A stretch of 64,000 nt of DNA from Sphaerochaeta associata (GCF_022869165.1 NZ_CP094929.1:3348001-3412000), one strand, 5' to 3'. Shown: positions 51,270 to 58,898, counted from the stretch's first letter. The notes: generated by a model from the sequence alone, not told the origin. A program made the numbers and translations.

Positions 51270-53036
51270 ATGAGGATGTCCAAACTCTTTTCAAAAACCC
51301 TTCGCGAGGCCCCGAACGGTGCTGACAGCAAGGGCTACGAGTATTTGCTTCGTGCAGGTTTTATCCGCCAATTGGGAGCCGGTATTTTCAGTTTGCTTCC
51401 CTTCGGCTTCAATGCAACCAAGAAGATTGAGCAGGTCATCCGCGAGGAAATGAATGCAATCGGAGGCCAGGAAATCCTGATGCCCTTGGTCAACCCTGCC
51501 GACATCTGGAAAGAGACCGGTCGGTACTACAGCATCGACAAGGAGATGAGCCGCTTCAGCGACCGTGTCGGTCGTGACATGGTGCTTGCCATGACCCACG
51601 AGGAAGCTGTCACCGACCTGGCCCGCGGTGAGATCGACAGCTATAAGCGCCTGCCGCTTCTGGTCTACCAGATCCAGACCAAGTGGCGCGACGATCCCCG
51701 TCCCCGTGCCGGCCTGATCCGCGTGCGTGAATTCACCATGAAAGACAGCTACTCCTTCGATGTCGACCAAGCGGGTCTGGATGCCCAGTATGCCGCCCAT
51801 TACAAAGCCTACTTCAGGATTTTCAGTCGGTGTGGTCTTCCTGTCATTGTTGTCGGAGCCGACAGCGGCATGATGGGAGGCAAGATCTCCCACGAGTACA
51901 TGTACCTCTCCGCCATCGGTGAGGACACGATCATCACCTGCCCGACGTGCGGATACACCGCCAACCGCCAGGTGGCGACCTTCAAGAAAACCTACTATAC
52001 CGAGCCGATGAAGCAGACCGAGAAGGTTCTCACCCCCGATTGCAAGACCATCGATGAGCTTGCTGCGTTCCTGAAGATTGAGAAGCGGCAGACCGCCAAG
52101 GCTGTGTTCATGGTCGGAACCTTCATCAACGATACCAATGGCGAGGAAGAGGACAAGCTGATCGTCGGCATCATCCGTGGCGATCTGGAGGTTGAGGAAA
52201 ACAAGCTCCAGAATGCCGCCCGTGCAAACGCCCTCAGGCCCGCCCATGCAGAGGAGATCCTTGCAAAGAAGATGGTCCCCGGCTACGGCTCGGCCATCGG
52301 ATGCAGCAAGGATGTCCTGGTCATCGTCGATGACTCGGTGGCAAAGAGCAACAACCTTGTCGCAGGGGCGAACGAGGAAGGGTATCACCTACTGAATACC
52401 AACTTTGAACGCGACTATACAGGCCAGACCGCCGACATTGCAAGTGCTGCAGCCGGCTATGCCTGCCCCGAGTGCGAAGGGAGTCTTTCTGCTTCCAAAG
52501 GCGTTGAGGTTGGAAATATCTTCCAGCTCAACACCCGCTACAGCGAGAGCATGAACTGCAGTTATCAGGATGAGGGAGGAGTCCGCAAGCCTGTCATCAT
52601 GGGTAGCTACGGCATCGGGGTGGGACGCCTTCTCGCCTGTCTTGCCGAGAACTATAGTGATGAACAAGGGCTTTCCTTGCCCATCTCCGTTGCACCGATG
52701 CAGGTACATCTTGTCAGCCTGGTAAAAGACGCCGAGATCGGCGAGCAACTGTACAAGCAGCTCAGTGCTGCCGGTGTTGAAGTGCTTTATGACGACCGCA
52801 AGGAGTCCGCCGGTGTCAAGTTCGCCGATGCCGACCTCATCGGGCTTCCGATCCGCATCACTTTGGGCAACCGCTCCCTGAAGGAGGGCAAGGTCGAGGT
52901 GAAACTGAGAAGAAACCTAGAAGAGACCTTCAGCTTCGAGCTGGCCACGGTTGTGGAAGAGACCAAGGCCCTCATTGCAAAACTCAAGGCCGAGCTTGAG
53001 GATCAGGTTATCGAGAAAGAGTGGAAGCAGGCATAA
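51270..53036 (+). CDS. proS: Prolyl-tRNA synthetase, bacterial type
   Basis: A 588-residue class II synthetase. MSKLFSKTLREAP, the motif 1 region GFIRQLGAGIFSLLPFG, and motif 2 IQTKWRDDPRPRAGLIRVREFTMKDSYSFD are all standard. The INS editing domain (about residues 240-390) is present, including GCSKDVLVIVDDSV. Motif 3 (IMGSYGIGVGRLLACLAE) and the anticodon-binding domain follow. It charges tRNA-Pro and can clear Ala-tRNA-Pro. The ATG at 51270 is 8 nt from the SD; a second ATG 6 nt on is possible. Confidence 0.95.
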   Translation: MRMSKLFSKTLREAPNGADSKGYEYLLRAGFIRQLGAGIFSLLPFGFNATKKIEQVIREEMNAIGGQEILMPLVNPADIWKETGRYYSIDKEMSRFSDRVGRDMVLAMTHEEAVTDLARGEIDSYKRLPLLVYQIQTKWRDDPRPRAGLIRVREFTMKDSYSFDVDQAGLDAQYAAHYKAYFRIFSRCGLPVIVVGADSGMMGGKISHEYMYLSAIGEDTIITCPTCGYTANRQVATFKKTYYTEPMKQTEKVLTPDCKTIDELAAFLKIEKRQTAKAVFMVGTFINDTNGEEEDKLIVGIIRGDLEVEENKLQNAARANALRPAHAEEILAKKMVPGYGSAIGCSKDVLVIVDDSVAKSNNLVAGANEEGYHLLNTNFERDYTGQTADIASAAAGYACPECEGSLSASKGVEVGNIFQLNTRYSESMNCSYQDEGGVRKPVIMGSYGIGVGRLLACLAENYSDEQGLSLPISVAPMQVHLVSLVKDAEIGEQLYKQLSAAGVEVLYDDRKESAGVKFADADLIGLPIRITLGNRSLKEGKVEVKLRRNLEETFSFELATVVEETKALIAKLKAELEDQVIEKEWKQA

Positions 53037-53059
53037 GCCGATGTGCTTCCTTCCAAAAA

Positions 53060-53090
53060 ACCTTCGTCTTCGGGCGAAGGTTTTTATTTG
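53060..53090 (+). terminator. proS terminator
   Basis: Nine-base-pair stem ACCTTCGTC/GGCGAAGGT (one G-T pair) with a TTCG tetraloop, then TTTTTATTTG. Confidence 0.9.
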
Positions 53091-53105
53091 TCCGCACCCG
53101 CTCTC

Positions 53106-53134
53106 TTGGCATCGGGAATAGACGGCCTTACACT
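53106..53134 (+). promoter_or_regulatory. Promoter of the exported ankyrin gene
   Basis: TTGGCA (53106-53111), 17-nt spacer, TACACT (53129-53134), then SD AAAGGAGG before the ATG. Confidence 0.5.
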
Positions 53135-53151
53135 GCAAAAGGAGGCTGATG

Positions 53152-54297
53152 ATGAAACACATCTCTGCACTTCTCATTCTTTTGCTGGTTCTCATGTTTC
53201 CCTGCTTTTCTTCGGATGAGGACCTTTACCGTGCGGCGTCAGTGGGCAACCCTTCCGATGTCGTGCTCGCAGCTGTCAGTACAGGCTCCCTGTTTGTCGA
53301 AGAGGAGGACGGCTGGAACGCCCTCTTCTATGCGGCGACCAACAATGCCGATGTCACAGTCCTGCAACTGTTGCTCGACAATGGGTTTGCCGTCAACCAA
53401 ACCGACAATCAGGGAATGACTCCTTTGATGTACTGTTGTGAGTATAATAAAGCTCCTTCAGTGACTGCCTTTCTGTTGGAAAAGGGGGCCGACGTACAGA
53501 CACGCTCTCCCAAAGGAGAGTCCGCCCTGCATCGGGCCTGCCTCGGCAAGGCGGGCAAAGAAGTGATCGACCTACTATTGAAGGCCGGCGCTTCTGCCGG
53601 ACAGACCAATATCTACGGACAGACTGCTCTCCACTTTGCAGCTTACAGCGGAAGCGGTGGAGACATCCTCACCACCCTCATCCTTGCAGGAGCAGCGGTG
53701 AATCAGAAAGATTATATCGGAAAGACGGCGTTATTGTACCTGATGGAAAGACAACCGGATAAGGATGCGATAGAAGCAATGCTCATATTCGGTGCAAATC
53801 CGGATCTTGCTGACAACGAAGGCAACACCGCATTGATGATGGCGGCGGGAAGAGCAAACGATGGAGATATTATCAAGCTGCTGGTACGCCATGGGGCCAA
53901 AGTCGAGTCGCGCAACCTCTCTGGTGTCACCGCCTTGATGTATGCAGCTGCGTACAATCAGAATCTTGATGTGCTGGATGAGCTGATCAATGCAGGGGCT
54001 GAAATCGACACAACCTCCATAACAGGGATGAGTGCATTGGCATATGCGGCCTGGCACAACAGCAACAGGTCCATCACCTCCCGCCTGCTCGCCCATGGTG
54101 CCTCGATACACAGCACCGATGAGAAGGGGCAGACACCTTTGATGTATGCAGCTGCAGCAAATCCCAATGTCGAGGTGGTCAAGCTGCTTCTTCAGGCAGG
54201 CTCGGATTCCGACAGGAAAAATCTGGAAGGCTATAGCGCCCGAGAGTTTGTACAGATGAATCCCAACAAAGAGAGTATTGCTCCTCTGTTCAAATAA
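53152..54297 (+). CDS. Exported ankyrin-repeat protein
   Basis: A 381-residue protein with a cleavable signal peptide (MKHISALLILLLVLMFPCFSS) followed by about ten ankyrin repeats. Repeats such as GWNALFYAATNNADVTVLQLLLDNGF and GMTPLMYCCEYNKAPSVTAFLLEKGADVQ are regular to near the C-terminus. The cysteine at the end of the hydrophobic stretch is not in a clear lipobox, so secretion to the periplasm is more likely than lipoprotein anchoring. Ankyrin repeats mediate protein binding; the partner is unknown. ATG 53152 was chosen over 53149 for SD spacing. It converges on a cytoplasmic ankyrin gene. Confidence 0.85.
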   Translation: MKHISALLILLLVLMFPCFSSDEDLYRAASVGNPSDVVLAAVSTGSLFVEEEDGWNALFYAATNNADVTVLQLLLDNGFAVNQTDNQGMTPLMYCCEYNKAPSVTAFLLEKGADVQTRSPKGESALHRACLGKAGKEVIDLLLKAGASAGQTNIYGQTALHFAAYSGSGGDILTTLILAGAAVNQKDYIGKTALLYLMERQPDKDAIEAMLIFGANPDLADNEGNTALMMAAGRANDGDIIKLLVRHGAKVESRNLSGVTALMYAAAYNQNLDVLDELINAGAEIDTTSITGMSALAYAAWHNSNRSITSRLLAHGASIHSTDEKGQTPLMYAAAANPNVEVVKLLLQAGSDSDRKNLEGYSAREFVQMNPNKESIAPLFK

Positions 54298-54386
54298 ACT
54301 CTTACCGCTCAGACTGTTCAATGGGGTCAATGCAGAAGCGTAGTACATTTGCTCAAGCAACGTGAGCCACAGTCAGCCTCTCATAC

Positions 54387-54423
54387 AAAACAGGCTTTCT
54401 TCCATACCCTGGGAGAAAGCCTG
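54387..54423 (-). terminator. Terminator of the cytoplasmic ankyrin gene
   Basis: Thirteen-base-pair stem (54391-54403 with 54411-54423, one G-T pair) with a 7-nt loop; TTTTGT follows on the minus strand. Confidence 0.75.
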
Positions 54424-54443
54424 ACTGCTTGGATAGAGAAGAT

Positions 54444-54956
54444 TTAGTTCGCTCCCATCTTCTTCAGCTGGTTAACAATATAGGTTCTCTTGGCAGCCTT
54501 GGCATACTCGAGTACCGAGTGGCCCTGATAATCCCTCGCATTGATGTCTGCGCCTGCTTTCAGCAGGGCTGAAATGACGCGGGTCTCGGGGTTGCTGTTC
54601 ACCGCCATGATCAAGGCGGTCTCTCCGAGGTAGTTTCGGGCGTTGAGGTCGGCCCCTGCCTTCAAAAGCTCCTCGATGATCTTCGGGCTTTCGCTCTTGT
54701 TTGCTGCAAGGTGCAGGGAGTTGGAGCGGTACTTCGGCTCGGCTTCCTGAATGTCAGCCCCTGCTTCCAGCAAGGCTTTCAATACATTGACCGAGGGGTT
54801 GTACTGGGCTGCAAGCATAATGGGAGTAAGGCCCCACTCGTTCTGGGTGTGAATGTCAGCACCCTGGTCCAGAAGGCTCTTGATTTCCTTCACCTTGGTA
54901 GCGGTTACAGCAGCTGCGAGCAACTTTTTGTTCAGGGTTTCTTCACGTTTCGCCAT
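54444..54956 (-). CDS. Cytoplasmic ankyrin-repeat protein
   Basis: A 170-residue protein without a signal peptide made of about four ankyrin repeats. Examples are KEIKSLLDQGADIHTQNEWGLTPIMLAAQYNPSVNVLKALLEAGAD and GETALIMAVNSNPETRVISALLKAGADIN. It is acidic/lysine-rich at the N-terminus (MAKREETLNKK). AAGGAG precedes the ATG. It converges with the exported ankyrin gene and has its own terminator, so the two are separate transcription units. A protein-binding role is likely; the partner is unknown. Confidence 0.85.
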   Translation of the reverse strand: MAKREETLNKKLLAAAVTATKVKEIKSLLDQGADIHTQNEWGLTPIMLAAQYNPSVNVLKALLEAGADIQEAEPKYRSNSLHLAANKSESPKIIEELLKAGADLNARNYLGETALIMAVNSNPETRVISALLKAGADINARDYQGHSVLEYAKAAKRTYIVNQLKKMGAN

Positions 54957-55095
54957 ATCACTATATCTCCTTACTCATTATTTGATTTACACTTATCTAT
55001 ACACAGTATTTCAAGTTTTCCTGATATTGTATAGCCTCGCAGGTGATAATTTTCTGAGTTTGGCTTTCCCCTCCCCCAATTGACTGCTTTAGGAT

Positions 55096-55125
55096 TTGCC
55101 AGTTCATACAAATATGCTGTATGAT
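55096..55125 (+). promoter_or_regulatory. Adenosine deaminase promoter, predicted leaderless
   Basis: TTGCCA (55096-55101), 18-nt spacer, TATGAT (55120-55125), 6 nt to ATG 55132; no SD. Confidence 0.6.
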
Positions 55126-55131
55126 GCTTGT

Positions 55132-56220
55132 ATGGTAACGAAGGAAATCATCCAGCAGGTTCCGAAAGTGGAACTGCATGACCATCTTGACGGTGGATTG
55201 AGGATCCAGACCATTCTGGAGCTTGCCAAGGAGCAGCACGTTGAGCTTCCCAGCAATGATCCGCAGAAGTTGCATGACTGGTTTGTCCGCGGTTGCAAGC
55301 AAAAAAGTTTGACTCTGTATCTGGAACCCTTCGGTGTAACCACCCAGGTAATGCAGACCCAGCAGGCCCTCGAGAGGGTTGCCTTCGAAGCGGTTGAAGA
55401 TCTGGCGCGCGAACATGTCTGCTATGCAGAAATTCGTTTTGCTCCCATTCTCCATGTCAACAAGGGCTTGAGTCTCGAACAGGTGGTACAGGCTGTGCTT
55501 GATGGACTGCAGCGGGGAACAAGGCAGACAGGCATGCCCACCGGCTTGATTTTGTGTGCAATGCGCAACCAGAGCCCGAGCATCAGCCACACCATTGCAG
55601 AACTTGCAGTTGCCTTTGCCGACCGGGGTGTTGTCGGATTCGACCTGGCAGGTGATGAGATCGGCTACCCTCCCAAGAAACATCTGGAGGCTTTCCAGTT
55701 CATCCGCAACAAGAACTTCAACATTACCATTCATGCAGGGGAAGCCTTCGGCGTGGAGTCGATCTGGCAGGCGGTACAGCTGTGCGGCGCCCACCGCATC
55801 GGACACGGTGTGCGTCTGGTCGAAGACATGGGGCTTGAAGGGTCAAGAATCGATGAGATGGGTTCGCTTGCGAATTTCATCCTCGACCGCCGCATCCCGA
55901 TGGAGATGTGCCTGACCAGCAACGTAGGAACAGGAGCCGCCAAGGACTATGCAAGCCATCCCTTCCCTATCTTGTTCCGCAACAAGTTCCGTGTATTTTT
56001 GTGCAGCGACAACCGCCTGATGAGTGATACCAATCTCACCCGTGAGATGGAACTCGCCGTACAATATTATAACCTGAACATTCGTGACCTGGAGAAAATC
56101 ACCATCAATGCGATGAAGTCAGCTTTCATCCATCACGACCAGAAGCTTTCCATCATCTACGATGTGATCAAGAAAGGATATTTGGCCATCAGGGAGCAGT
56201 ACGGTATCACCGATTATTAA
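55132..56220 (+). CDS. add: Adenosine deaminase
   Basis: A 362-residue metal-dependent amidohydrolase that converts adenosine or deoxyadenosine to inosine in purine salvage. The N-terminal metal site is KVELHDHLDGGL (HxHxDG). The central HAGE (residues about 203-206) and GAHRIGHG motifs are present. The last conserved aspartate is in VFLCSDNRLM, where the usual SDDP is altered to SDN. The ATG at 55132 is 6 nt from the -10 box. The stop overlaps the convergent rhomboid gene by 4 nt. Confidence 0.9.
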   Translation: MVTKEIIQQVPKVELHDHLDGGLRIQTILELAKEQHVELPSNDPQKLHDWFVRGCKQKSLTLYLEPFGVTTQVMQTQQALERVAFEAVEDLAREHVCYAEIRFAPILHVNKGLSLEQVVQAVLDGLQRGTRQTGMPTGLILCAMRNQSPSISHTIAELAVAFADRGVVGFDLAGDEIGYPPKKHLEAFQFIRNKNFNITIHAGEAFGVESIWQAVQLCGAHRIGHGVRLVEDMGLEGSRIDEMGSLANFILDRRIPMEMCLTSNVGTGAAKDYASHPFPILFRNKFRVFLCSDNRLMSDTNLTREMELAVQYYNLNIRDLEKITINAMKSAFIHHDQKLSIIYDVIKKGYLAIREQYGITDY

Positions 56221-56855
56221 AGGGTTCGCTTGAACACGTCGATGGGGTTGATACGCATCCTGATCCTGCAATACAGATACCCGAAAACCAATCCGCTCAG
56301 ATGCGTCAGGTGAGCTACGTTGCCGCCTCTGCCGAACACATGGCTGGACAGTTCGATGATGGCATAGAGAATGACCAAGATCGGGGCCCGAACGGGAATG
56401 AAGCCAAACACAAAGATTACCGAATAAGGGTAGAAGACGGCGAACATCAGCATCACCCCGTAGATGGCTCCTGAAGCTCCTACCAGAATTACGTTGGTTC
56501 CGGCCAGGTAATAGCTGACAAAACTGGCAATACCGCCGAACAATCCGGTCAACAGGTAGAAAAGCAGAAATTCCTTGCTGCCGATTCTTTTCTCGACCAT
56601 CGAACCAAAAATGAAAAGGCTGAGCATGTTGAACAGCAGATGATTAAAACTTCCATGCACAAACATGTAGGTAAACAGCTGCCACAGATAGCCGTTGAGC
56701 ACGAAGGAAGGAATCATTGCCAGGTAGTAGGCACTACGAGGATACAGAAAAGCGGTAAGCAGATAGATCAAGGCATTGATCACCACCAGCTTCAAGGTAT
56801 AATTCTTATATGTACCATCCCGGAATCTCCGGTTGATGAGAGATGCTTTCTTCAT
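56217..56855 (-). CDS. Rhomboid-family intramembrane serine protease
   Basis: A 212-residue protein with about six membrane helices. The catalytic serine is in VGASGAIYGVML (GASG), and the partner histidine is in NVAHLTHLSGLVFG. The oxyanion residues HGSFNHLLFNML are also present. It cleaves membrane proteins within or near the bilayer; the substrate is unknown. The ATG at 56855 is 7 nt from a TACTGT -10 box, so the mRNA should be leaderless. Its -35 box adjoins the enhancer sites of the sigma-54 RNA array. Confidence 0.88.
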   Translation of the reverse strand: MKKASLINRRFRDGTYKNYTLKLVVINALIYLLTAFLYPRSAYYLAMIPSFVLNGYLWQLFTYMFVHGSFNHLLFNMLSLFIFGSMVEKRIGSKEFLLFYLLTGLFGGIASFVSYYLAGTNVILVGASGAIYGVMLMFAVFYPYSVIFVFGFIPVRAPILVILYAIIELSSHVFGRGGNVAHLTHLSGLVFGYLYCRIRMRINPIDVFKRTL

Positions 56856-56862
56856 AGGCTAT

Positions 56863-56891
56863 ACAGTATAAATTGCAGGTCAAATCGTCAA
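56863..56891 (-). promoter_or_regulatory. Rhomboid gene promoter, predicted leaderless
   Basis: Minus strand TTGACG (56886-56891), 17-nt spacer, TACTGT (56863-56868), 7 nt to ATG. Same hexamers and spacing as the 6.5-kb small RNA promoter. Confidence 0.6.
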
Positions 56892-56938
56892 TTGTGCAAT
56901 TTTTGCACAATAATCAGAGGGTGTGCAAGCAATGCACA
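56892..56938 (+). promoter_or_regulatory. Two palindromic enhancer sites upstream of the sigma-54 RNA array
   Basis: TTGTGCAATTTTTGCACAA (56892-56910) and TGTGCAAGCAATGCACA (56922-56938) both fit TGTGCA-N5-TGCACA. Centres are 29 bp apart and lie about 116 and 87 bp upstream of the first predicted RNA start, a normal distance for a sigma-54 activator. They do not match the psp-type sites, so a different activator is likely. Confidence 0.6.
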
Positions 56939-56990
56939 GTGCTTTGGGAGGAAAATCCTATCCAGACACCGTCATTTGAAGGATTTCAAG

Positions 56991-57007
56991 TTGGCATGCT
57001 AATTGCA
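56991..57007 (+). promoter_or_regulatory. Sigma-54 promoter, RNA A
   Basis: TTGGCATGCTAATTGCA: -24 GG and -12 GC with correct spacing; one mismatch (T for C) in the -24 element. Confidence 0.8.
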
Positions 57008-57016
57008 TTGTTATAA

Positions 57017-57114
57017 GTAGAACAGAGCAACATTTTTTTCATACTCCTCCTTTTTCATACCGACAGGGTGCCAAGAGATTTACCCCAATCAGCTTTTGGC
57101 ATCCTTCTTTTTTT
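57017..57114 (+). ncRNA. Sigma-54-dependent small RNA A
   Basis: Predicted RNA of about 98 nt starting 12 nt after the -12 GC. It opens with (U)AGAACAGAGCAAC, a U7 run, and CUCCUCCUUUUU. It ends in a 12-bp hairpin (57066-57077 with 57093-57104, two G-U pairs) whose loop contains ACCCCA, followed by UUCUUUUUUU. There is no AUG. It is the first of three tandem copies and the most diverged of them. Function is inferred from the anti-SD-like CCUCCUU and its siblings. Confidence 0.75.
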
Positions 57115-57233
57115 GTACTTATTCTGCGCATTTTTGTATTGCTGTAACTTTTTTTCACACTGGGTCTTTCAGTTCTACCTTCAACTCCATTACATTAAGC
57201 TATATAGCAAGTCCATATGTACAACTTATTAAG

Positions 57234-57250
57234 TTGGCACGCAAGTTGCA
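57234..57250 (+). promoter_or_regulatory. Sigma-54 promoter, RNA B
   Basis: TTGGCACGCAAGTTGCA is a full match to TTGGCACG-N4-TTGCA. Confidence 0.88.
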
Positions 57251-57259
57251 GTATAATTA

Positions 57260-57365
57260 GCAGAACAGAGCAACAGTTTTTTTCAAACCTCCTTAAAGTG
57301 TGATTTCTTTGGTGCCAGCGGTTCTCTCTCCCCACCCCACAAATTCCGCTGGCACCATCTTTTTG
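57260..57365 (+). ncRNA. Sigma-54-dependent small RNA B
   Basis: Predicted RNA of about 106 nt. It begins CAGAACAGAGCAACAG, then U7, CAAACCUCCUUAAAG, a spacer, and a perfect 11-bp terminator stem GGTGCCAGCGG/CCGCTGGCACC (57311-57321 with 57346-57356). The 24-nt loop contains CCCCACCCCACA, and AUCUUUUUG follows. It shares its 5' end, U run, CCUCCUU core, stem start GGUGCCA and C-rich loop with RNA C. There is no reading frame. Confidence 0.8.
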
Positions 57366-57373
57366 CCCTCCGG

Positions 57374-57408
57374 TGTGCAATCGAGAAACCATGTGAAGAA
57401 ATTGCACA
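57374..57408 (+). promoter_or_regulatory. TGTGCA and TGCACA half-sites upstream of RNA C
   Basis: TGTGCA (57374-57379) and TGCACA (57403-57408), 29 bp apart, the same helical spacing as between the two full palindromes upstream of RNA A. They lie about 105-135 bp upstream of the RNA C start. Confidence 0.45.
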
Positions 57409-57483
57409 GGTGTCACCCATCTACATAACTCAAATACATGTCTTAAAGTATTTATACATAGCTAATAGTTGTCTATTTAATAC

Positions 57484-57500
57484 TTGGCATGCATGTTGCA
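57484..57500 (+). promoter_or_regulatory. Sigma-54 promoter, RNA C
   Basis: TTGGCATGCATGTTGCA: -24/-12 consensus with one mismatch. Confidence 0.82.
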
Positions 57501-57510
57501 TCATGATTGA

Positions 57511-57613
57511 CAGAACAGAGCAACCGTTTTTTCAACCTCCTTTTCGTGTTTTACCTTGGGTGCCAGTGAGAAAAACCTTCCCACCCCACATATTCTCACT
57601 GGCACCTTTCTTG
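57511..57613 (+). ncRNA. Sigma-54-dependent small RNA C
   Basis: Predicted RNA of about 103 nt. It begins CAGAACAGAGCAACCG, then U6, CAACCUCCUUUUCGUG, and a perfect 13-bp terminator stem (57559-57571 with 57594-57606). The loop holds CCCACCCCACA, and UUUCUUG follows. The block U6-C-AACCUCCUUUU is nearly identical to that of the 6.5-kb RNA. The terminator tail overlaps the -35 box of rlmE. There is no AUG or usable frame. Confidence 0.8.
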
Positions 57614-57639
57614 TACCCTTTTGCCTGCTTTGGTATAGT
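57611..57639 (+). promoter_or_regulatory. rlmE promoter, predicted leaderless
   Basis: TTGTAC (57611-57616), 17-nt spacer, TATAGT (57634-57639), 6 nt to ATG 57646; no SD. Confidence 0.6.
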
Positions 57640-57645
57640 CTAGAT

Positions 57646-58251
57646 ATGGCAACCAGCAGAAGAGACCGTGCAGACTCCTATACAAAACGTGCACACAAGG
57701 AAGGCTACCCTGCACGCTCCGTCTACAAACTTGAAGAGCTGCAGCAGAGTTTCAAGCTCATCAAGAGCGGCGATACCGTATTGGATGTGGGTGCAGCTCC
57801 AGGGTCGTGGACGCTCTATACCCATAATGAATTGATCAAGGGCAAGGGAACAATTATTGCAGTCGACCTCAATCCCCTGAACCTCAATCCGGTACCTGTA
57901 ACCGTCACATCCTATGTCGGGGATGCATTCGGAAAAGAGATGAGGGAAAAACTCATCTCCCACGGCCCCTACGATGTCATCATCAGTGACGCCGCCCCCA
58001 TGACGATGGGAAACCGGGCAGTCGATACTGCACGCAGTGAGAATCTTGCCGAGCAGGTTGTCTACCTTGCCCAGGACCATCTGAAGGTACATGGAAATCT
58101 AGTGGTCAAAATCTTTCAGGGGGGAGGACAGGTTGAACTGCTCAAACTCATGCGCACGCTCTTTGCAAAAGTTAAACCTTTCAAGCCGAAAGCCTGCAGG
58201 GATGACTCCTTCGAGATTTATCTGGTAGGCTTGGATCGGTTGGAGAAGTGA
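57646..58251 (+). CDS. rlmE: 23S rRNA 2'-O-methyltransferase RlmE/FtsJ
   Basis: A 201-residue Rossmann methyltransferase with the FtsJ K-D-K-E tetrad. RARSVYKLEELQQSF-like N-terminus (ARSVYKLEEL), the SAM loop VLDVGAAPGSWTLY, the catalytic ISDAAPMTMG, and VVKIFQGG with the second lysine are clear. It methylates U2552 of 23S rRNA late in large-subunit assembly. The ATG at 57646 gives the conserved N-terminus; the frame stays open upstream into RNA C but without family similarity. Its stop is 1 nt from the end of the convergent TPR gene. Confidence 0.9.
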   Translation: MATSRRDRADSYTKRAHKEGYPARSVYKLEELQQSFKLIKSGDTVLDVGAAPGSWTLYTHNELIKGKGTIIAVDLNPLNLNPVPVTVTSYVGDAFGKEMREKLISHGPYDVIISDAAPMTMGNRAVDTARSENLAEQVVYLAQDHLKVHGNLVVKIFQGGGQVELLKLMRTLFAKVKPFKPKACRDDSFEIYLVGLDRLEK

Positions 58252-58252
58252 T

Positions 58253-58885
58253 TCAGGATTTTTTTGCCTTGGCAAGGTTCCTTGCTGCACCTTGGTGGTC
58301 AACCAATTCCAGAACTCTGATGAAGTATTGAATGGCCTGCTCTTTCCGATGATAATGCTCAAGCTCAAGAACTCCAAGATTGTTCAAAGCCTCTATCTGT
58401 GTCGGGTCTATTTCCACAATTGAGCAATACTGTTCATATGCGATGTCAAGATTCTTTGTCATCGCATCATGTGCTGTTTGCATACGTGAAAGAACATCAA
58501 GGACACGGTCATAGAGTTCAGCATTTGCAAGAATATCCATCCGCAAAACAATGAATTTCTTTTCTTTGCTGGAAATTACTTCCTTCTGGGCTTTTGCATA
58601 CCAATCGATTGCATCCTGTCTTTTGCCGCTCAAATAGGCAATATCGGCAAGTAAGCGACAAAGCCTGAGACTTTCTCCATATGTCTGTATTGCTCCTAGA
58701 AGCTGTGTATACGCGTCTTCCATCTTGCCGGCACCAAACGTTATCAATGCCAGGTTGTACACCAATCCAACGGAGGGACCGCTGTGCTTGATGAGTTTTC
58801 GTGTGAAGCGTTCTGCTTCAGGCCAAGAATTCTGCACCATGGCGTTTAGCATTCTTCGTTGATAGTACCATTTCAATACATCCAT
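58253..58885 (-). CDS. TPR-repeat protein
   Basis: A 210-residue protein built of tetratricopeptide-like helical pairs from about residue 20 to the end. The clearest repeats are VYNLALITFGAGKMEDAYTQLLGAIQ, LLADIAYLSGKRQDAIDWYAKAQ and ALNNLGVLELEHYHRKEQAIQYFIRVLEL. There is no signal peptide. It probably scaffolds protein contacts; the partner is unknown. The ATG at 58885 was preferred to a longer start that would lie in an intergenic hairpin. It is downstream of gntP on the minus strand. Confidence 0.75.
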   Translation of the reverse strand: MDVLKWYYQRRMLNAMVQNSWPEAERFTRKLIKHSGPSVGLVYNLALITFGAGKMEDAYTQLLGAIQTYGESLRLCRLLADIAYLSGKRQDAIDWYAKAQKEVISSKEKKFIVLRMDILANAELYDRVLDVLSRMQTAHDAMTKNLDIAYEQYCSIVEIDPTQIEALNNLGVLELEHYHRKEQAIQYFIRVLELVDHQGAARNLAKAKKS

Positions 58886-58898
58886 ACTTTCCCCACAT

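Noticed and set aside
56892-57500. PspF as the activator of the small RNA array
   Set aside because: I see no TGGY-N7-NCCA element outside the -24 boxes themselves; the palindromes present are of a different type.
56892-57645. Possible CRISPR array from the three regular repeats
   Set aside because: Repeats are about 245 bp apart, each carries a promoter and terminator, and there are no short identical repeats with unique spacers.
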